DNA of 64,000 nucleotides from an uncultured Gemmataceae bacterium (GTDB lineage: Bacteria > Planctomycetota > Planctomycetia > Gemmatales > Gemmataceae). Where the stretch lies: assembly GCA_937923405.1 (NCBI GenBank), contig CALDUY010000043.1, positions 78,046 to 142,045 on the forward strand, given 5' to 3'. Under the pieces are notes generated by a model. It had not been told where the DNA came from. It worked only from the letters and a program-made list of their open reading frames with translations, and did no database searches. Below are positions 42,706 to 50,615 of this stretch, one piece after another. Numbering within the stretch: the stretch's first letter is position 1; each line of letters opens with the position of its first letter. Position numbers and translations under genes: made by a program.

Positions 42706-42846
42706 CACGAGCGGCTACCACACGGGGTTTAGCCCGCCTGGGTGCTGGTAGCCGCGGGCTTTAGCCCGCGTTTTACGCACGCAGGCTAAAGCCTGCGACT
42801 ACCAGCCTGCGACTATCCCGTGGGTAGTGGGTAGCCGCGGGCTTGA
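42706..42846. repeat. Palindromic 'GTAGCCGCGGGCTTTAGCC' REP-like cluster
   Basis: Several short inverted units alternate: GCCGCGGGCTTTAGCCCGCG (about 42750-42770), the related GCAGGCTAAAGCCTGCGACTA (about 42781-42801), a truncated first copy GGTTTAGCCCGCCTGG (42725-42740) and a last partial copy GTAGCCGCGGGCTTGAAG (42831-42848). These repeated hairpins are of the REP/BIME type. They occupy the gap between two convergent operons. No gene lies here. Confidence 0.7.
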
Positions 42847-42877
42847 AGTACTGCATGAGAACACCACGCTCGGGGAA

Positions 42878-45025
42878 TTACATCCGATCGAGCGAATCGA
42901 TCCAGCGGATCAGTTCCTCCAGCGTCTTAATGCCGGCTCGCCCGTCGAGATATTCAACGCCCATGTTGGGAATAATCCGTTCCAGAACGTTGTACTTGAG
43001 CTTTCGCAGCTTATCGCGTGTTTCTTCCAGAGCGGGCTTGACCGGATCTTTATCTCCGGCGGCGAGGAAGAAGGTCAACGGTTGAGCGGGCACCTTTTCC
43101 CGCGGGTTGCCTCGTAGAGCCGTTCCCACCGTAGCAACAGCTCGGAACATGGCTCGATACTGGAAGCCCAGGTAGAACGCCATTTCTCCACCAACCCCCA
43201 TGCCATGTGCCACGATGCGGCGACGATCGACGGTATACGTCTCCTGCACGCTCTTGACCGCTTCCATTACCACGTCGGTTTCGCCTGGGGTCCACCCCAG
43301 CATGTTGTCCGATTGCGGGCAAACCAAGATGATGTGGTGATCGTCACAAAAAGTCATCCACACATCAACGAAATCTTCGATGTCACGTTCCTTGTTCTTG
43401 CCTACGGGATGCAACCAGACGACCACAGAACAGGCGATATTAGGATCGTAGGTATCCGGCACATAGAGCCAGTAGGTCGCATCGGCGGCAGGGGTAGTCC
43501 GCTTCAGAAAACCGGTCTCCGCCTTCAGCGGAGGTTTTTGCGGTTGCTGATCGTCCTTCTTTTCCGGCTTCTTGATCGGTGGCTTGCCGCCGACGGGGGT
43601 CAGCGCTTGTTTGGCCGAGCTATTTTCGGGCAGATCCTCGGGCACCAGATCTGGAGCCTCGGCGAGTTTGACGGTCAGCGTCTCAGTCTTGCCGCCCGCC
43701 TTGCGTTTGACTTCGAGCTTCATCTCTTGCCCCGGTCGCATTACTTGCAGGAACTGCATTAACATTTCGCGACCGCCCTTAAGCTCGACCAGCGGCGCGG
43801 AGCTGGGTGCATTGGGACGCGAGACCTTGAGGATACGGTCGCCGATCTGGAGCTTGGCCGCCTCGGCGGGTGATTTCGGATAGACGTAACGAATCTCGAC
43901 TCCATCGGCGGGATCATCGCGAATCGGCAAGATGCCCAGAAATGCCTGAGGAAAAGCCTCCTCAGCAGATCCCAAAACGATTTTATCGAGAACTACTTCT
44001 TTGTTGTCCCGCTCGACCTTGATGCTGATGAGGTCGCCTTCGTACTTCTTGCCCAACTGATGCATCACCTGAGCGTAGTTGCTCACTTTGCGGCCATCGA
44101 CTTCGCGAAGAATGTCGCCCGCTTTCAGGCCGCCTCTCTCAGCAGCAGAGTTGGGCAGCACAGATTCGATGGTCGGTACGGCCTCGTACATGTCCTGCGA
44201 CTTCATCAGAACCCCCATGAAGCCGCGTTTGAGAACGACCGGCTCCTTCTCCGTGCCCTTCATCAATCGAGGGAGTACGGCGTTGATGTCCTCCAGGGGG
44301 ATGGCGAAGCCGATGCCGGAATCGTACCACTCGAAGCCGGCGGTTTCCCCTTCGGCCTGCGGCGAAGCAGGAACGAGAACCCCCTGAACCCGCCCCTGAA
44401 GATCGATCAACGGTCCGCCGTAATTCGTAGGGGAAACCTTGGCGTCGGTCTGAATCGCCTTGCCCCAGATGCGATCGATGGCACTGATGATGCCGACAGA
44501 GACGTTCGGCGGACCGTTCACCTCGGGAACCAGGGTGCGACCAACAGCAATAGCGGTCAGGCCGATTTGAATCTCGCTCTTAGGAGCTGGCACTGGAACG
44601 TCGAGTTTGGTTCCCGGCGGCAGATCAACGAGTTTCAAGAGGGTTAACATCCGTGTTTGATCGGTGCCGACCACTCGGGCGACACGGCGTTCCTTGATGC
44701 CGGGCACGGCCACGCGAATCGTCGAAGGTTTATCGGCGAAGTTGTACGCGCTGGAGATGACGTACCCGTCGGGATGGACGATCAACCCCGTGGTTGGTCC
44801 CTGACCTCGGCGGATGAGACCGCGTGCCCCGCCCTTGACGACTTCTGTGCCGCCTGAAGTCTCGATTTTGACCACGGTCGGCGCGATCTTGTTCACTGCC
44901 GCTTTGATGGCCTTTTCCTGTAGTTCGTCCACCTCATCGCTCCGTCCGGGAGCGGGCATCAGCATCAGGCCGCCTAGCGCAGCCGTGGCCAGAGCCAGCA
45001 GAGGAAGATAGCTTCGCATGTGCAT
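42878..45025 (-). CDS. Exported pseudo-HtrA protease with two PDZ domains and a degenerate alpha/beta hydrolase domain
   Basis: A 715-residue protein with a signal peptide (residues 1-29). Residues about 40-260 match the trypsin-like domain of HtrA, but all three catalytic positions are changed. The His site in VISSAYNF is Tyr94, the Asp site in RMLTLLKL is Met126, and the Ser site in SPTNYGGPLI is Tyr202. Two PDZ domains follow (about 268-350 and 362-455). A proline- and lysine-rich linker then leads to an alpha/beta-hydrolase domain (about 505-715). Its nucleophile elbow is HGMGVGGEM (Gly610 where Ser should be), and the usual catalytic His near NMGVEYL is Val690. Both enzyme domains therefore look dead, suggesting a scaffold or chaperone. 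Last gene of the exported operon. Confidence 0.82.
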   Translation of the reverse strand: MHMRSYLPLLALATAALGGLMLMPAPGRSDEVDELQEKAIKAAVNKIAPTVVKIETSGGTEVVKGGARGLIRRGQGPTTGLIVHPDGYVISSAYNFADKPSTIRVAVPGIKERRVARVVGTDQTRMLTLLKLVDLPPGTKLDVPVPAPKSEIQIGLTAIAVGRTLVPEVNGPPNVSVGIISAIDRIWGKAIQTDAKVSPTNYGGPLIDLQGRVQGVLVPASPQAEGETAGFEWYDSGIGFAIPLEDINAVLPRLMKGTEKEPVVLKRGFMGVLMKSQDMYEAVPTIESVLPNSAAERGGLKAGDILREVDGRKVSNYAQVMHQLGKKYEGDLISIKVERDNKEVVLDKIVLGSAEEAFPQAFLGILPIRDDPADGVEIRYVYPKSPAEAAKLQIGDRILKVSRPNAPSSAPLVELKGGREMLMQFLQVMRPGQEMKLEVKRKAGGKTETLTVKLAEAPDLVPEDLPENSSAKQALTPVGGKPPIKKPEKKDDQQPQKPPLKAETGFLKRTTPAADATYWLYVPDTYDPNIACSVVVWLHPVGKNKERDIEDFVDVWMTFCDDHHIILVCPQSDNMLGWTPGETDVVMEAVKSVQETYTVDRRRIVAHGMGVGGEMAFYLGFQYRAMFRAVATVGTALRGNPREKVPAQPLTFFLAAGDKDPVKPALEETRDKLRKLKYNVLERIIPNMGVEYLDGRAGIKTLEELIRWIDSLDRM

Positions 45026-45073
45026 CGTATCCTTGGTTGCTGTGAACGCGGCGGATAGGGCGGGTCCGTTCGC

Positions 45074-46150
45074 TCACTTCTTCTTGTCGATGGGTCGTTC
45101 CAGAGTCAACGACACGGTGATGAGCTTGTCGCCGCGCTGAATCTCTAGTTTGATCTCGTTCCTCGGCACATAGTTCGCCAGAATGGTGTTGAAGGTGTTA
45201 ATGTCCTGCACGGGCAGGCCATCAATGTAGACGATGAGATCGTCGGGGCGAAGCTTGGCCTTGTCGGCGGGCGAGCCAGGGATCACCTCCTCGACGTACG
45301 GCGGGGTACGCTCAACAACGTTGGGCACCAAAACTATGCCGTGAAACACCTGGTTGGCCACCTTCGGCGCTTCCGGCAGCGGCTTGTACTTCTCCTTCTT
45401 CGTGACCAGATCAAGGATGCTCGTTTCCGTCTTCTTGCCGTCCTTGTCCGTGGTTTCCGCCCGAGCGCTGAACGGAATGGCATAGTTGATCCAGGTATTG
45501 GTCAACTCGTTACGGAGTTCCTTGCCGATCATGGCGATCAGCTCCCCTTTGCGGGTAGTGATGACACCGCCTCCCGCGCCGGGGTTGTTGGTGATGGCGT
45601 CGAGGACGTAGACATTGCCACGATACGAGGCCTCGAAGATGCCGATACGGCCGGCCAGTTTGGAATAGGCGGCAATGACGCCGCGTTGCACCGACATCGG
45701 CTCGTCTCGGGTGGCGATCTGAAAGAGATTGCTGAAGGCCAGCACATGGGTGCCCGGCTCCAGGATCGGACGTTTGGCCGCCTGAAACACGTCGAAGTAA
45801 TGCTCAATGTCCACACCACGCATGCCGCCCTCGATTTGTAGCAGGGCGACATCGAGGACCGGCTCACGAGCGATGACTTTAGCGTTGTAACGCGTGCCGT
45901 CGTACAGGTGAACCCGCAGATCTCGGGTATCGAGAATGTGGCTGTTGACCGTCAGAATGTAGCCGTCTCGGGAGATCAGTACGCCAGTTCCGTAGGAGGC
46001 CAATCCCTTGAAGCCGCCCGAGCCAAACAGCTTGACGAGCTTCTGATTGACCTCCTCGGCGATAGCAGCGAAGGAGTCGTCAGCCACAGCTCGATCAGCG
46101 ACACTCAGGCCCAGCCAGACGACCACCAGCAGTGCGAACAAACGTTTCAC
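45074..46150 (-). CDS. Exported HtrA-like pseudoprotease with PDZ domain
   Basis: A 358-residue protein. The GTG at 46150 is preceded by GAGAGG and begins the signal peptide KRLFALLVVVWLGLSVA. The trypsin-like domain keeps His71 (YILTVNSHIL) and Asp100 (EPVLDVALLQI), but the nucleophile loop reads NNPGAGGGV, so the Ser is Ala192. One PDZ domain follows (PPYVEEVIPGSPADKAKLRP then DDLIVYIDG). It cannot be a normal serine protease; it may bind peptides or hold an active partner. The upstream gene, 39 nt away, encodes an HtrA with an intact triad. A TTG at 46183 in the same frame is a less likely start. Confidence 0.83.
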   Translation of the reverse strand: MKRLFALLVVVWLGLSVADRAVADDSFAAIAEEVNQKLVKLFGSGGFKGLASYGTGVLISRDGYILTVNSHILDTRDLRVHLYDGTRYNAKVIAREPVLDVALLQIEGGMRGVDIEHYFDVFQAAKRPILEPGTHVLAFSNLFQIATRDEPMSVQRGVIAAYSKLAGRIGIFEASYRGNVYVLDAITNNPGAGGGVITTRKGELIAMIGKELRNELTNTWINYAIPFSARAETTDKDGKKTETSILDLVTKKEKYKPLPEAPKVANQVFHGIVLVPNVVERTPPYVEEVIPGSPADKAKLRPDDLIVYIDGLPVQDINTFNTILANYVPRNEIKLEIQRGDKLITVSLTLERPIDKKK

Positions 46151-46189
46151 GGATGAAGCCTCTCGAATTCTAGCTGTACTCAACGAACC

Positions 46190-48022
46190 TCACTTCGCCG
46201 TCAGACTATCCAGTTTGAGATCGACGTAGGGCCGATCGCCTCGACGGACGAACCAGTTCGTCGGCAACTGTTTACCATTAATGTCCTTGTAAGAAGACAA
46301 ACAGACTTCGCAGGGATCCTCGTCCTTGTCGGGAGTCACTTCAAAGCCGATGAGATGCCCCTTCTTCCAACGGCCCTCTTTGTCATCTTCCAGAGCAAAG
46401 TACCAGCGTGTTTCGACATGGGCATACTTGCCGCGTAGCACCTCGGCCATGACCCGAATTTTCGAGTAATCAGGGTTCTCGTCATTGCTGGGCGGATAGT
46501 ACGGCTCGACGCCACCATGATGGAACTCACGGGTGAAGCCCTTCCCACCGTAGGCCAGCAGTTGCCGATAAAGGAAAATAGCCAGCACAAAGCCGCCTGA
46601 TTCCGGGGGATCCTTGAACGCATCGGGGCGTTCCTGCACATTGAGCGGTTCCAGTGGGAAATCCAGCCCGTCGATGTCAGCAAGAATTTTGGGACTCTTG
46701 CCATCGGCGACCCCGGTCTCCTTGATCAGAAACATCGCGGTCATGTTCCGTCCCGCGCCGAGGCCGGCCAGCATCTTGCCGGAAAACTTCAATGTCCAAT
46801 CGCCATGCTGCGTGGTGAAGTCGCTGGTCTTTTTCAGCGTGTCCAGCACGCGGTTCTGAGCCACTTCATTGAAGTAATAGTTCGAGAACCCGCCTTCTTT
46901 GAACTTGTAGAACTTGGCGGATGGTGGAGGCGGTCCCTTGGGAGCCGGCGGACGCGGTGGCCCCCCCGGCTGCGGTTGAGGACGCGGCGGGGCGTTGGGC
47001 CGATCGGTCATCAGCTCGCGCTGCACGCCCATCAAGCGAACCAGCACTTCGCGTTTCTCGTTTTCGCGACGGAAGACAAGTGGCATCCGCCAGCCTTTGG
47101 GATACAGTCCCAGGACGTTCTTGTACTGGTTCACGGTCGTGACCGGACGACCGGCAAAGGAGAGAATCTGATCGCCCACTTCCAGGCCGCGCCGCCGCGC
47201 ATCGCTCTCGATGAGACTCTTGACGACGATGCGAGCGATGCCGCCGTCGTCGCCCTCGCTCTCCATGCTCGCGCCGAGCGAAGCATGATCCGTCTCCAAT
47301 CCGACTCGCAAATGCCCCAGAAAATTTTTGATCTGATTGATGGAAATGGCGTAGCCGACGCCCGAGTTGACCCGGCCTCGTTTTTCAAACGAGCCGCGTC
47401 CGTTAATACCGATCAGTTCCCCGTTCATGTTGAACAGCGGGCCGCCGGAATTGCCTGGGTTGATCGAAGTATCGATCTGAATACAGTCGGTGTACTCCAA
47501 CAGAGTACCAGCAGGGTATTGGTAGCGATGCACTCCAGAGACCAGACCGAAGGTGACGGTCGGCGTGAAGTCGGTGGCCAACGAGAACGGATTGCCCATC
47601 GCCAGCGACCAGTCGCCCGCTCGCACTTCGTCGCTATCGCCCATCTTGGCATAGGGGAACTTATCGCCGGGGTTCTTCGGCAACAGCTTGATGAGAGCCA
47701 CGTCGCCGACCCGATCCAGCCCAACCAACACGGCATCGTAGATGTGGCCGTCGGGCAGACCACACTTCAAAAGGGGCGATCGAGCCGCGTTCGTGACGTG
47801 CCAGTTAGTCAGGCAGTAGCCTTCCTCATCGATCAGCACTCCTGAGCCGTTGCCCGTCAGGTTGCCGTTGCCATCCCGAGCCATGACGGCGACCACGGAC
47901 GGCTTGACTTTGTTAATTACTTCGACGCGCTTCTTCTCCGCTAGTGTGACCTTGGGATCAACAGTTTGGCCCAGAGTCGGCCCCGCGAGAATCAGTAGCA
48001 GTACCATCCCACGTATATTCAT
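46190..48022 (-). CDS. Exported HtrA-like serine protease with PDZ domain and unique C-terminal domain
   Basis: A 610-residue protein. The ATG at 48022 has GGAGG about 10 nt upstream and begins a signal peptide (GMVLLLILAGPTLGQ). The trypsin domain has the complete triad: His75 (LTNWHVT), Asp107 (RVGDVALIKL) and Ser192 (NPGNSGGPLF). A PDZ domain follows (about 265-340: SLIESDARRRGLEVGDQILS), then a proline-rich linker (about 350-375), then a C-terminal domain of about 230 residues with no family I recognise. That domain contains FHHGGVEPYYPPSNDENPDY. It is the only protein of the operon with an intact protease site. Confidence 0.86.
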   Translation of the reverse strand: MNIRGMVLLLILAGPTLGQTVDPKVTLAEKKRVEVINKVKPSVVAVMARDGNGNLTGNGSGVLIDEEGYCLTNWHVTNAARSPLLKCGLPDGHIYDAVLVGLDRVGDVALIKLLPKNPGDKFPYAKMGDSDEVRAGDWSLAMGNPFSLATDFTPTVTFGLVSGVHRYQYPAGTLLEYTDCIQIDTSINPGNSGGPLFNMNGELIGINGRGSFEKRGRVNSGVGYAISINQIKNFLGHLRVGLETDHASLGASMESEGDDGGIARIVVKSLIESDARRRGLEVGDQILSFAGRPVTTVNQYKNVLGLYPKGWRMPLVFRRENEKREVLVRLMGVQRELMTDRPNAPPRPQPQPGGPPRPPAPKGPPPPSAKFYKFKEGGFSNYYFNEVAQNRVLDTLKKTSDFTTQHGDWTLKFSGKMLAGLGAGRNMTAMFLIKETGVADGKSPKILADIDGLDFPLEPLNVQERPDAFKDPPESGGFVLAIFLYRQLLAYGGKGFTREFHHGGVEPYYPPSNDENPDYSKIRVMAEVLRGKYAHVETRWYFALEDDKEGRWKKGHLIGFEVTPDKDEDPCEVCLSSYKDINGKQLPTNWFVRRGDRPYVDLKLDSLTAK

Positions 48023-48065
48023 CGAAGTTCTTCCTCCGTCGTGGCCAGGCCCAGGCAATTCCAGG

Positions 48066-49337
48066 CTAATTGTCTTCTTTACGAATCTTGGCATCGGCCA
48101 GATCGAGATGTCCCAAATCAAGATCTCCCATTGACTTAACGATGATTCGCAGTCGCTGGGCATCTTTGATGTTCAGTTTAAGTTCCTTGAATCGCTCCTT
48201 GTCGTCCGAAGAGACCGTCAGCCGCGTCAACTCGCGACCGTCGGTCTCGACAATCAGCGTGACTGGACCTTCCTTGCCGCGCGTCTCAAACGCCGTCACT
48301 CGGTCGTCGATGCCGACGACGGCCTCGAACTCGCGGTACTCGCCGCGCAGTTCATAGACCAGTTCGACATACGGTTTCAGTGCCAATCCCTTGGGGTAGG
48401 TTTTGCCCGCCAACACCAGTGGTCCCTTATCGACGTTGCTATCCTTGTAGACGTGCCAGCTCGCGTGTCTCTCGTCGTCGTTGTGGTTAGACCCTGTCTC
48501 CAACTTGGTCGGCGTCAGATCGGAGAGATACTCCAACCGCCCCTGCGTGTAATCCATTCGGGCAATGTTTTCCTTGGCAACTTTGATTTCCGCGCCAGCT
48601 GGCGTGGTCACGAGCAAGCCGCCTTCTCGCGGGGTGACACTAGCAACCATGACGAGATTCTGTGACGTGTCCAACAGTTTGCATTGAAACGGAGCCGCCT
48701 TCGGTCCCAGAGTGTGTTTGAAAATCAGTCCTCGCAACGTGTCCAGCTTCCGCGTCGCGCTAGCCGTCGTGTCACCGATCGTTACGGCAAACGTCAGCGC
48801 GGTTCCCGTTTCGTCCCCTTCGCCAATCGTTGCGTTGAGGTTTGAGGCGATTTCGTACTCCCGTTCGCCGTCTTTGTCCCTGTCCTTCACCTTCCGCTTG
48901 GAGACGACAATATCCTTGCCGCGTGCGTTGTAAACACGAGACTTCCAGTCCTTGCGGTTCTCCTCACTGGCAGCGTCGAACAACACGTTGGCCACCACTG
49001 ACGACGGCAATTTCAGCACTTGTCCCGAGAACAACGTGAACTCGAAGTCGCGTTTCTTCAGCAGGACTCGTTCAGCATACAGTTGCGAGCCATCGGTCAG
49101 TTCGACCAGCGAATAGGTTTTGCCGGTTGGAAGTTTGCCCGGATCGCGGAAGTCGATCTTGAGCAGTTCCTTGAGCGGTTTGGTGAGTTGCTTGTCGCCT
49201 TGTTTGAACACGACCTCTTTGTCATTGATCGAGATAACTTCGCCCTGAATGGTCGGTCCCGATACGGGGAACAACTCGGCAGCGAAACCACCGGAAGCAA
49301 CGAGCCACATCGCCAGAAGGACACGCCCATGTCGCAT
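48066..49337 (-). CDS. Exported NPCBM/NEW2-domain protein
   Basis: A 423-residue protein with a signal peptide (RHGRVLLAMWLVASGGFA) and a beta-rich first half (IQGEVISINDKEVVFKQGDK type strands, common in planctomycetes). The C-terminal 150 residues carry the NPCBM/NEW2-type jelly-roll seen in glycan-binding proteins: YKDSNVDKGPLVLAGKTYPK followed by GLALKPYVELVYELRGEYREFEAVVGID, then KELKLNIKDAQRLRIIV and LGHLDLADAKIRK. Glycan or cell-wall binding is expected. The ATG at 49337 is preferred over the TTG three codons earlier. Its stop lies 43 nt before the active HtrA gene's start. Confidence 0.8.
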   Translation of the reverse strand: MRHGRVLLAMWLVASGGFAAELFPVSGPTIQGEVISINDKEVVFKQGDKQLTKPLKELLKIDFRDPGKLPTGKTYSLVELTDGSQLYAERVLLKKRDFEFTLFSGQVLKLPSSVVANVLFDAASEENRKDWKSRVYNARGKDIVVSKRKVKDRDKDGEREYEIASNLNATIGEGDETGTALTFAVTIGDTTASATRKLDTLRGLIFKHTLGPKAAPFQCKLLDTSQNLVMVASVTPREGGLLVTTPAGAEIKVAKENIARMDYTQGRLEYLSDLTPTKLETGSNHNDDERHASWHVYKDSNVDKGPLVLAGKTYPKGLALKPYVELVYELRGEYREFEAVVGIDDRVTAFETRGKEGPVTLIVETDGRELTRLTVSSDDKERFKELKLNIKDAQRLRIIVKSMGDLDLGHLDLADAKIRKEDN

Positions 49338-49491
49338 AGCATGCAAACCTCAGAGGGGAGCGAAGGAGAGCGATCGCCTAGCCATGATAGCAGAAACGGG
49401 CCGCGTCCGCGCTGGGAATCGCGTCCGGGCCCGCTTCCGTAGAGTAGACGACCAAGGCATCGAAACCGAACCGTGGTCGTCGTTAAATCAA

Positions 49492-50571
49492 TTACTTCGA
49501 GGACCGCTTCTGCAGTTCCTTAATGTAGGCTTCGACCACGGCGCGATCCTTAGCCGGCATGTTACGGGTCAGATCGCGAATAGCCTGGGCCCGTTCTTTC
49601 TCGGGCAGCTTGCCCCAAACCTCGGCGATCTCCTTGACCTTCTTCTGATCGACCTGGCCCGTGCCGTTGGCGGTGCCACCCTGAGTATCCTGCTGCGGGG
49701 CCGATGAGCGTTCTGTGCCTGGTCCGCTGCCCGGTTGTTGCCCACCGGGGCAGGAACCGCCGTTGGGACAATTGCCCTGGCTCTTTTGCTGATTTTCCAT
49801 CTCTTTGATCATCTCATCGAGACGGACCAGAACCTCTTTCTGCTGCTTTTGCGTCTCTTTGCCGCCGCGTTGCAGATCTAGTCGCCGCTGGATGTTGTTC
49901 ATCTTGCGAGCGATCCAGCCGAGATCCTTATCCTGCCAGGTCATCATGTCGAAGTGCATCAGCGCGCCGACCATGCGATAGCGTTCTGGAGCATCGACGA
50001 CGTCGACGAGCAACCGATCGATGGACAGATCGGCTCGCTCCTTGAGCATCAGGGCATGCTCGCAAACCGCCTTATGGAAGAAGTACGACGCGGGATCGAC
50101 CACTTCTTCCGGACGGATGGCGTTGAAGGTGTCAAGGGCTTCTTCGTAGACCTTACGTCCCGTGAGATACTTGCCGTAAGCCAGGGCAAGATTATTGCGA
50201 TAGAACGGCTGCTTGGATTTGTCTTTGAGCAACTCAGGCACCTGAATTGGAGCCGGTGCATCTATATCACGGGCCTCGTCGAGCAGCCGAGCCGCGGTAG
50301 CGTCGCCGAGAATCAGCGTGGCTGTGACCTTGTCGATTAAGGGACGATCACTCTCCCAAATCGACTTGAAGGCTTCCTGGTTGACGGCGTCGGGTTTGAC
50401 CGACTTCAACCAGGTCTCCGCCTGGGTACGAGCCTCGGCAGCGCTCATGCCACGGATCGAGCCGAAGGAAGACCCGTCGCGAACGGGTTTCTTGTCGGTG
50501 TCGGCCAGGGCGGTTCCACTGACGAGGACGACCAGAGCAGCCGTCATCCAACGAATCATTCGCACGGTCAT
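49492..50571 (-). CDS. Exported helical protein of the HtrA-type operon (unknown function)
   Basis: A 359-residue protein with a signal peptide (RWMTAALVVLVSGTALA), then a helix-rich region resembling TPR-type packing (ATARLLDEARDIDAPAPIQV, FYRNNLALAYGKYLTGRKVY). Next come a charged coiled coil (residues about 230-265: RKMNNIQRRLDLQRGGKETQ), a Gln/Gly/Pro/Ser-rich linker (about 265-320) and a C-terminal helix pair. I do not recognise a named family. The ATG at 50571 has AAGGGGG just upstream. It lies 44 nt after the stop of the GKPGE-repeat gene, and 154 nt separate it from the NPCBM gene. Confidence 0.7.
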   Translation of the reverse strand: MTVRMIRWMTAALVVLVSGTALADTDKKPVRDGSSFGSIRGMSAAEARTQAETWLKSVKPDAVNQEAFKSIWESDRPLIDKVTATLILGDATAARLLDEARDIDAPAPIQVPELLKDKSKQPFYRNNLALAYGKYLTGRKVYEEALDTFNAIRPEEVVDPASYFFHKAVCEHALMLKERADLSIDRLLVDVVDAPERYRMVGALMHFDMMTWQDKDLGWIARKMNNIQRRLDLQRGGKETQKQQKEVLVRLDEMIKEMENQQKSQGNCPNGGSCPGGQQPGSGPGTERSSAPQQDTQGGTANGTGQVDQKKVKEIAEVWGKLPEKERAQAIRDLTRNMPAKDRAVVEAYIKELQKRSSK

Positions 50572-50615
50572 TCCCCCTTTACAATCAAGGTGGTGTCGGA
50601 GGGTAAAAGGATACA

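Noticed and set aside
46805..47845. Plus-strand open frame of 346 codons
   Set aside because: It lies wholly antisense to the active HtrA gene, whose protein motifs are clear.
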